Positions 54,933 through 64,000 of a stretch of 64,000 nt of DNA are shown here, one piece after another. Below the pieces are notes generated by a model, which had not been told where the DNA came from, did no database searches, and was given only the letters and a program-made list of their open reading frames with translations. The stretch comes from Malurus cyaneus samueli (taxonomy: Eukaryota; Chordata; Aves; Passeriformes; Maluridae). Every line of letters begins with the position of its first letter. Position 1 is the stretch's first letter. The stretch is from positions 10,216,938-10,280,937 of the forward strand of contig CM019227.1 of NCBI GenBank assembly GCA_009741485.1, given 5' to 3'. Position numbers and translations under genes: made by a program.

Positions 54933-56903
54933 GAAAGAAGGTTCCCTTCCAGGCCCATAATATACCAAAACCCACGCAGAGAAAAGGACAGAATTGGGGG
55001 TCCCATCCCTGCAACATTGTGAGTGATTAATGGGGTACCGGTGCTGTCCATCTTGCTTTTGTTTAATTATCTTTTTTGTATTGTTCGTGTCTCCCGAGAC
55101 CAGAGCGGGCAGGAATGGTTTGATGGATTATATATGAAATCCAGGTCAACACATCCAAGTGTTACTGCCTCATAATTTGCTGCGCCGCAGAGGCCAATAG
55201 AGATGCCTTGTGTTATTAATTATGCCAATATATTTTCCTGAGCAACGTGATTAATTAGGCTGTGTACGGCACGGCCGTGGGCCTGTGCTGTGGCTGTTTG
55301 TTCTTGGGTGGAAGTGGCTGGAATGGGGAGCAAGCAGCAAAATCTACAATTGGTCTCAGTCCTTCTCCTTCAGAGCGTTCAGGGGAAACACAATTCCTGA
55401 TGCTGCATTTTGCATGCCAGAGAGCCACGGGGCTGGGCAGCTGGTCTGGGGGAAGGAGCAATGCCAGAGAGACAACAGGATGGCACCCAGCTCCACATGG
55501 CCTCGTTTTTAGCCTGCAGGGATGGATTACACTTAAATCACAGAGACTCGTCTGTTCTCACTGAACTTTTGAGAAGTGGATCCATGAAGTTGTTCCTGTA
55601 ACTCATTTCATTTTCTTTTATGTGCTCACAGTGCAGGGTCTGTGCTGTGCTGAGCGTGGTTCTGCACCCATGGGAGCACAGGAGGGCAGGACCCCATTCC
55701 AGCTGATATCCTGATAACTGCTATCAGTCTGCTGGGTGGGAGACAGGACAGGAGTTTGCAGCTTTGCCACTGTGTGAAAATATTCATAGAAAACCTTTTT
55801 TATTTTTTTACAGAAGCCTCCTCGGGGCTTGTTTGCTCAGGGTCAGGGCTCAGCATCCCTGGCAGCCCTGACCTGTGTCCCTCACTGTGCCATGGCCAGT
55901 ACAGGTGCTGTGTTGGTCCCCAGCTCAGCACCCCCAAAGCCGGGTTTCCCATGGGGACAGCATCCTGTGCCTTGTCCCCATCCCTGTCCCTTAGAGCGCT
56001 GCTCCTGCACTGCAGTGGAGCTGAACCCTCTCTATCTTTTGTCTCCACAAAGGTCACAGAAGAGCCGTCACCCTTTAAGTGCCGAGACGAGGTCTCCCAT
56101 CCTCTGGTGCCAGAAGACTTGGAACAGTAAGGCAGCTGCTCACTGCTCCTGAACGGTTGCTCTGTGGTTGCATGTACGCTGGGTTTACTCTGGCCATTTC
56201 CCCCCTCCTTGTCACAAGTGGGATTTTAAGGATTTGTCTGTTCCATGCCTTTAGGCCTGGCAGTCACACCAGCCACTGTGCTGGTGGTGGGAACTGCCCT
56301 GTCCTCCCACTGATGCTCGCACACCTTGAGCTGCAATTTTCCCATTGCCAAGTTAGCCCTGCAGCAGGAAGGGCAGGAAATGGGATGAGGGGTTGTCCTG
56401 ACTGCCCTGGGCATCAGAACCCTGAGAGCATCCCGCAATACTTTGGGCAGAAGGGAGGGCTGGGCTGGTGCCCCAGTGCCAGGGATCCTGTGAGCCCACA
56501 GCCCTGGGCATGGAGCAGCTCAGTAATGGGAAATGCTGGGCTGGCGACCCCGATGCTGTGGGGTGTAACTGCCCAACTGGAAGGGGGTGGTTTGTGCATT
56601 TTGGGGGAAAGGACAGCACTGGCAGGGTGCGGGGGAAAACTCAGGAAAATTAGGATGGGCAGAAGGTGTCCCGGGGTGCCCTGGGACTCCTGCCTGCAGA
56701 GGGAAGCACATACATGATCCCGTTGATGTGTCTGACACTTGCACAGGGTTCATCTTGCCCCTTGGGGAGAAACCCAAAGCTTCCACAGAACTTTGGAGGA
56801 ACTGAGGGCTGGGAGAGTCCCCGGCCACCATGACCCCACCTGGCTGCCTGGCCCAGAGCTGGAGCAGCAGCACAGGGATGTTTCATACAGAGATGGGGAG
56901 GAG

Positions 56904-56924
56904 CACACACACACACACACACAC
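56904..56924. repeat. (CA)n microsatellite
   Basis: Pure CA dinucleotide run. Confidence 0.95.
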
Positions 56925-58115
56925 ATCCAGCGGGGTGGCTGCGGCTCGCTGGCTCTGCATGCCTTTGATTTCATTTACTCCAGTGGCTGCAGTTGGCTCC
57001 CAGCCCCGAGTGAGTGATCCCTGCCAGGCTGTGGTCACGGGGCCCCCTCAGCCCTGGCTGCCTGAAACTCAGCTGCACATCAGGCTTGGGCTTCCCACAG
57101 TGCAAGGGGCTCGGGGAGCTCAGGCTGCTCAGGAGGCTCAGTGTCTCCACCTTAGCACAGGAACTGGGAGCTCTTCCCTCGCCAAGGTTGGTGTTGACAA
57201 GTGTGTCTGCCCCATGTCAGGGAGCAGAGCACAGTTTGGGTGAAGATGATCCCCCCACCTTCCTCTCCAGCTCTGTCTGAAGGCACCAGGGGAGCTCATG
57301 ACAAAGTGAAGCCTTACCAGATAGTGCTGGCCCAGGGTTTCACTCATAACTCCTCATAGGAGGAGCCTCCTTTATTATTATACATTTAGTCCCTGGGACT
57401 TACCCGCTCCCCCAGGACAAGCCCATACTGAAAATACCTGTTAGAAAGCTCCAGTCACAGTCAAAAATCCATCAGAAAATGAGCTATTACTGAAGAGACT
57501 CGGAGCTGTCCGGGATTTATGTGCTCTGGGCAGCAGGAGCTCCCCGTGCCGGTACCTGGGGAAGCACCGCCGCGCACACACCGTGACCGCTTCCAATTTC
57601 ACACCACTTTGAACTCACTCTCACCGAGGCTGGGGAGAAGAAAAATGTCTTTATTAAGGGAAGTCACAGGTCCCTGACTAGGAGCTAAATGTTGCTTTAA
57701 AGTGTGTGGGGAGGGAAGGGAGGGAGGTGTGGAGGGAGCTCTGGTGGTCCCTGGGCTTCCCTGGGAGTCTGACAAGGCATAGTACCTCCCAAAAAAAGGA
57801 TTGCCCCTTGGTTTTCCTGCTGCTCTAACCATCTGGAGAAGGTTGGTGGCCTTCACTTTGGGCCAGTGAGGTGGTGTGCTGACCTCACCATCACCCCACA
57901 TTTCCGCAGGTGTGGGGGGAAGTGACCCCACTCCACAGCTGACGTGCTGGGCCTAATGCAGAGCTGTAAAACACTGGGATTTCAGGAGGGGCACAGGGCT
58001 TGTGTGTCCCCACAGCCAGGGCTCAGGTGTGTACCCCATCACCCATGTGATGGTACAGGTGTTCCTGTTCCATTCTGCCATGGCTCTGTTCCTCATCTGT
58101 GACTCCATGCCAGCA

Positions 58116-58311
58116 TCCCAGTATAACACTCCCTCCCTTTCCCCCATCCCAGTACAACACTCCCTCCCGTTTCCCCATCCCAGTACAACACTCCCTCCCG
58201 TTTCCCCTATCCCAGTATAACACTTCCTTCTGTTTCCCCATCCCAGTATAACACTTCCGCCCATCCCCCATCCCAGTATAACACTTCCTCCCATTCCCCC
58301 GTCCCAGTACC
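58116..58311. repeat. 31-bp minisatellite, six full units and a partial
   Basis: Units beginning tcccagtataacac or tcccagtacaacac start at 58116, 58147, 58178, 58210, 58241, 58271 and 58302. Spacing is 30-32 bp; the last unit is incomplete. Confidence 0.95.
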
Positions 58312-61300
58312 GGTCTGCTGCTCTTCAACGAGGTCTCCTGGGCCAAGATCACCCTTTGCTGCAGAGACAGCACAGAACACCCCAGAGCACTTGTTTTTCT
58401 CATTGTCCTTCGGGCACAAGCCCTGGTGACGGCCATGGGCTCACCCAGGCTCCTGAGGCTGCGATTCCGGGTGGAATCTCACAGCGAGGGATGGTCTGTG
58501 TGTGCACACACGTGTGCAGTGTGCTTTAACATTTCCTCAGCTAAACCCGCCGTGCTCGGTGCTCCCAACACGGGAGTGTCAGGGCTGTTCTCCCCTCGGA
58601 GCGGCTCCGGTGCTGCCGCGGGCGCTGGGTTCTGCGGGGTTTTGGGGTTGCTCCTGTTTCCCCAGCAGCCCTGGGTGGATGCTCCGTCCCTAATGATCTT
58701 TCACTTTTGCACTTGTATTTTTACGCCGGGAATCAGGCGCTAAACCTGCAGCGAAGTAAAGCCCAGACCCTCCTCCCGCCTCTTCCAGCCCCACAGTTTG
58801 CCCAGGGCTCTGTGATTATCCCGCATCCCTGTAATTAGCTGCTTAGGCTGTGATTGCCCCATTGTCCGCTGGACGGGTTTAATCATTCTTTTCTCCTACA
58901 GTGGCAATTTTGTTCCAATTAATTATTTCAGTTTGAACAGCAATAGCTGGTTGAGTTTAGAGAGAAATTAAAAGGGTAGGGAAGGATAATGAGGAATGAG
59001 CTAACTAGGGAGAGGTTGCAGACAGGGCTGCACGGGTCCCTGCTTCTCTTCCAGCCTCTTGCTTTCTCCCCAGAGAGCTTTACAGGGCTGGGAAACACTC
59101 TCCCTGGAAACAAGGATCCAGACTGGCACAGAAGCTCCATCCCTGCCTGGGAGCTCTATACGGGGTGTGATAGAAACAGGAGGGCACACTCCCAGCCCAG
59201 CCCTGAGGGACAGTGCTCATTGCAGTCAGTAAATCTTGGTTAGATGTTAGAGATGTCTGCAGAACAGCATCTGGACGTGCTCTCTCCCTCCCCAAAACAT
59301 CTGGACACTTGGCTGGCCAACAGACACCAGCTGCCAGCTGAGGGACAGATGCAGCAGCACATCCCGAGCTCCTGGTGTGCGGTGCCATGGAAAATGGGAC
59401 CAGGAGGGAGGGATGGTGTGTCCAGGGCTGCTCAGCTGCTTCTCTGTCCCAGAGTGCCTCCAGCTGCCTCAGCCTTGTGTCCCAAACCAGGGGATGGTCA
59501 GGGAGCCAGGGCTGGAAGGACCCACAGCTCTCAGAGCTGGAACCCCCCATGGGAGGGAGCTCGGGAATCTCTCACCCTGCCAGGCTGACCCAAACGCTGC
59601 CACAGAACACGGTACATCACAGCCACGAGCAAACTGACATCACCACACACCCCTCATCAACACAACGGAACCACCCGTCAGCGCAGGGGATGTTCTCATG
59701 GTGATTTGGGATGAGATTCATCTGGATTTTTAAGAATTTCAAAATAGATACATTTAAGGTTAGACAAGGTTTTGAGGGGAGTGAAAAAAAAACCTTAATG
59801 CCTTTCAGGATTTACAAAAATGCTGCCTATGAAATTCATGTATAATTCAATGAATTCCAGAGTAGTCTGAATATTTAAATTATGTATGATCAAAGCAATA
59901 AAAAAAAAATCTGCATTTCCTCGCTCTGAGCCCCCCAGACACAATTCTCCCCAGAGTCCCCTCCCCAAAAGGCAGCTCCTGCCTGTGCACTCCCAGAGCT
60001 ATTGAGCCTCATTGCTCAGAGGAAATTGAGTTCGACTGGAAAAACACGGCGGCCAAGAGCGGCTGCTGTTCCCTAATGCGGGCGGATGCTCAGCCAGCGC
60101 GTTGCCAGGGCGATGGGCACTGCTGCCACTGTGCCAGGGGAGGGGTGATGGGCACGGCGTGGGGGCAGGACCCACCACTGTCCAGGGAAACAGCTCTGCA
60201 GGGAGGATGGAGGAGCCGAGCTCCCAGAGCTGGCCCAGGAGGATGGAGGGTCTGATCCCCTGCCATTGCCTCTCTCAGGGGCTGCAGGGAGACAGCTCTG
60301 GCCTTACTGAGCCTTTCCCCGTGGGGATTCTTCATCCCATCCTTCCAGCCCCTGTGGATGTGTTTGTCTCCTATCCCATCTCTGCTGGATGTGGAGCTCC
60401 CCACTTCTGGCTGCGGCAGTGAAAGAAAGGAAAAACGCCAACAAACTGTGCCTTCCACTCTCTCTCCAGATGCTGCAAATTTTCATTAGTATTCTGTAAT
60501 TTAATGATCTATTCCCAAGACAAAATTAGTCTTCAATTTACAAAAACTTCCCTGTTAATTTAAGCATAACAGTAGGGATAACTGCACGTGCCAGAGCCGT
60601 GTCCTGCGGCCCCGCTCCCCCCTCACGCAGCCTGGGGAAGGGCAAGTGTGAGGATTTTCAGAACACACTAAAATCCATTGGAAATCTTCCGTCCAGGACT
60701 GCAAAGATGTTTCTAGGAGCAAGAGAAGCAATTTCCTCCTGAAACAAGAGTTTATTTTGAACCTGGCAAACACCAATTCATCTGGAGGTTAATGCTGGAA
60801 GACTGGGAGAGGCAGAATGTGCCGGGGTTGCCAGGTGAGCTATTGGTGCTCACTCAGAAGGCAGCTGCCACTAAACCTTCAGGGTTTTTAAACCATCAGC
60901 TGGCACCTGGAGCATCCTTGGCAGAGCCCCTCCACTATTGAGGGCAGACCCCTCCCCTGGATTAGGGAGGACCAGCTCTGTCAGGGGCTGCTGCGGGTAT
61001 TTGGGTGCAGGGCCAATGCTCCAGGCTCGCTGCTTGCCCAGTCTATCACCCCTGCAATTTCATGGGCAGCATTTTTGTAACTCCTGAAAGGTTTTATTCA
61101 CTCCCTTCAAAACCCTGGCTAACCTTATGCCCAGGGCATTGCTGCCCTCAGCTCCTGCTATGTTCAGCCACCTCCTCAGCACACGCTGGGATGAGCCATG
61201 GTGGCTCTGCTTGTTAGAGGCTGTGGCAAAGAGTAGGTGCTGGGAGTCTCTGTGCTGGGGAAGTGTGGCAAGAGGAGCTCATTAACTTGAAAAATTGGGT

Positions 61301-62280
61301 CCAGAGGGCTCATTTGTCTGAGATCAGTTCACTGTTTTTTCTAGTAATGTGGAAAATGAGGGAGGGGGATCTGAGCCTCTCCTCAGTGACTGGCTGTGTG
61401 ATTTACCGCTTTCTCATTCATGTTCTCTCCTTCAAATTGCCTTTAATACTATTTATTTTCCATGAGCCTTAAGCCTACCCATGTGGAACATATGTAACCC
61501 TTCTCTCCCACGATACTGCACCTGTGGGACCGAGCAGACGCTGGGACAAGTTTGTCCAGCCTGCACTGAAGAGATGATTTTTAGGGGTCTCTGATGGCCC
61601 TGGTCAGGCCCAGGTGGTCTGCAGAGCACTGCTGGGTGCTGCCATATGTGCTTGTTGTGTGATCCTGCCCTCCTGCAGCAGGAGGTTTGTGTCTCCTCGT
61701 TCTGTGGGGCCGTGGTTGGCGGCTGCTGGGCAGAGCCGGTTCCAAAAGGGCAGCAAGGGCTGATCCCGGCTGTGGGAGAGCAGCTCACACAGGGAGGTGC
61801 CAGATGTGCAGAGAGCTCTGACACCAGCTGAACCTTTACATGATGTTTTCCCCTGGTTTTCTGGCCAGATTTAGGGCAGAGGCAGCTGAAGGACAGGGGC
61901 CCCACGCTGCTGGCAGCCCCACAATCACACCCAGCTCACAGCAATCACCCTTTGTTAAGGTAAAGGCGGAGCTGTCAAACCGCAGCAAAGATTGGAGGGG
62001 CAGCGTGGAGTCATCCCCTGCCAGTGCCCTCCCCTGGCCCGGCCTGGGGCAGGGAACCAGGCTGAATTCTCTCCATGGATGTGTGAGGAGGCCATGCTTT
62101 GGGCTCCTGGAGCTGATGGAGGTGAGGGCTCAGCCACTGGGTTGCTGAAACCAGCACTTCTTCACCCACCAAAGGAGCCTTCAGCACCCCTCTAACCCCA
62201 CTGCACCTGTGCTGATCCTCCCCAGCCAGACCTGCCCCAGATGTGGTTAAATTAGAAAGGAAATTAATTAATTTCCTGTT

Positions 62281-62305
62281 AAAAAAAAAAAAAAAAAAAA
62301 AAAAA
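62281..62305 (+). repeat. Poly(A) tract of 25 bases
   Basis: A run followed by caaacaaac. It sits 3 bases after a 20-bp perfect palindrome (62258-62277). Confidence 0.95.
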
Positions 62306-64000
62306 CAAACAAACCAGGGGAGCAAAGTCAGTGTTAAATATAGATATATGATATGTAAATGAATCTGACAACTGAGTGAATAAAAAATGAAGGTTTAAAT
62401 TATTGAAGGGTGGGAGGAGATGGCGCATGCAAATAGCATTAATGTGGAAAGAGGCAGCGCTCAGAACAGGGAAAGGAGGTTTTGAAACGTAATTATTTCT
62501 TTTAAGAAAGGGCTACACATAAAATAAAAGCCAACAGAGCTGGTGTGTGTTTGTCTCAAAGCCTTTTCTGCCTGCCCCTTTATCCTTCTGGCTTTTTTTT
62601 TCCCTGCAAAGCAAAGAGAGAAATCAAAGGCTACTGAGTTTTTAAACTTTAATTAAAATAAGATTAATTAAGTTTTAGTTGCTCAAAAGAACAAGTGAGA
62701 CCCAAGGATGGCCTGCTGCTGAGGGGGCAGGAGCAGGTGTTCGGTAATAGATTTGGTGGGGACAGGGCTCTGTCACAGCCTCTGGAAAGGGTGGGGACCT
62801 CCAGTGCTTTGCAGAGGAAGCATGGGTTTAACTTCCATGGAAAACCGCCTGCTTGACAATGTTTAACTGCCAGGAGGATTCCAGTGCAGCTCAGCTGTGT
62901 AGATACTTTGCTGGGTTTTGTTCCTATTCCTCCCTGTGCTGCAGAGCCCACGGGGCAGGATCACAGAGAGTGTGGGGCTGGTTGTGGGAGCATGAGCAAT
63001 TCAGTATCAAAAATAGGAAAATCACTGGTGATTTTTATCAGTGGTAAAGCCAACAAGGAATTCTGGTGGTCAATCTGCAAGTGCAGGAAATGTCCCCATC
63101 ACCTTCCTCACAGCTGTATTTCTGCCTCCTTGACCCTCTTCAGGACTGATGGGACAGGTTATGGGTTCTTTTTCCCTAATTCAGAGTGTGATGGCTTGGG
63201 ACGAGTTGTTAAAGCTGTAGATCAAAATGTCATTTATTAGAAAAGTGCCTCCCTGGGGATTCTTATCCTTGGTTCATTATTTGTGGTGTGCTGACAGTGA
63301 GCTCTGTTCTGTCTAATCTGTCTCTCTGGCTGTTTACACAGCCCTCACTGTGGCGGCACCTGAGTGTCTCCCATGGCTTAAAAAATGATGGTTTGCTTCC
63401 CGCTCCCTCCCCTGCTCTGGGAAGCCATGAGGGCTTCAGGATTTATGGAAAATGTATGGGATAGATTTTTGCATTCCCTTCCACCCTTGGTGGAGCATCT
63501 TCCCCGGGGGTCTCATGTGGGACTCACCCACTGCCTGGGATGCTGCTGTCACAGGTGCTTTGGTGGTGGCTGCTGTCATGGAACTGTGACCTCAGGGTGG
63601 CCCTGGCATATCCCACATCGTGTCAGACCCCCCTGGCATCAGCCCCTGCCTGATGTGGGCCGTGGGCATGCAGAAAGTGAGGGCAGGGGGTTCTTCCAGC
63701 CCACAATGGGAACCCCATGCATTCCCTGCCTGGCCAGTGCTTCAGCCTGCATCCCTACAGGACACAGAGCCCTCCACGCCAACTCATTGGCCATTTGGAC
63801 AGGACCCAGGAGCAGTTCCTGCTTTCTAAGTGATAAATGACCCTGCACCGCTATCAGGCACACAAATCGTGTTCATCATGACCAACCATTCATGACAAAA
63901 TTCTGCACAGCAATTGTTGCATCCTTGTGCAGGTGATCCGAGAGCTCTGGGATGTGTGGAATGATTTGCTCAGTCTGTGTCTGTCTGCCCAGGGTTTGTG

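Larger units (their letters stand above)
53432..64000. other. Region after the CpG island to the window end; no exon recognised
   Basis: If the donor at 53432 is used, this is the first intron of that transcript. It holds minisatellites at 54866 and 58116, a CA run, a poly(A) tract and AT-rich islands at 54330-54560, 55070-55260, 58800-58990, 59730-59910 and 62240-62680. No TNRC6A coding exon is seen. Confidence 0.55.

Noticed and set aside
1..64000. Search for tRNA, rRNA, snoRNA, CRISPR, operon or phage-like systems
   Set aside because: No cloverleaf with A/B boxes, no C/D or H/ACA pair, no regular spacer array and no bacterial-type gene cluster was recognised by eye; a covariance-model scan would be more sensitive for small RNAs in the introns.

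Overview
This is a stretch of vertebrate nuclear DNA, almost certainly avian. It holds one long multi-exon gene with GT-AG introns and several remnants of CR1 LINEs, recognisable by their 3' ends and short tails, the dominant bird retrotransposon. The flanks are GC-rich and compact, as on small avian chromosomes. There are no prokaryotic genes, tRNAs, rRNAs or CRISPR arrays. I cannot name the species.

The only protein-coding gene I can support is RBBP6 (retinoblastoma-binding protein 6, a RING-type E3 ubiquitin ligase and 3'-end processing factor). It lies complete on the + strand. It starts in a CpG island (about 8.94-9.83 kb), has its family-type ATG at 9625, 17 coding exons and a stop at 37682-37684, and a poly(A) signal at 38082. 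The joined exons keep frame throughout and give 1779 residues; I recall human RBBP6 as 1792. Domain order is DWNN ubiquitin-like domain, CCHC zinc knuckle, RING finger, poly-Gln/Pro linker, Pro-rich region, RS domain, a long Lys/Glu-rich region matching the RB1- and p53-binding parts of the human protein, and a Lys/His-rich tail.

Several layers of alternative expression can be read from the sequence. Reading through the exon 3 donor gives a short DWNN-only protein with a poly(A) signal downstream, resembling human isoform 3. The 5' leader carries a three-codon upstream ORF and an in-frame upstream ATG in a better Kozak context than the family start. Exon 10 contains a 14-glutamine tract that I do not recall in the human protein.

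The left flank (1-8.9 kb) is intergenic, with three CR1 fragments, an A-rich tract, an LTR-like block and AT-rich islands that could be conserved enhancers. The right flank (38.1-64 kb) is also intergenic, with two CR1 fragments, several mini- and microsatellites and two CpG-rich blocks at about 47.1-48.5 and 52.96-53.44 kb. The second block ends in a consensus splice donor. It may be a non-coding first exon of the next gene, which in mammals is TNRC6A on the same strand. No TNRC6A or CACNG3 coding exon was recognised.
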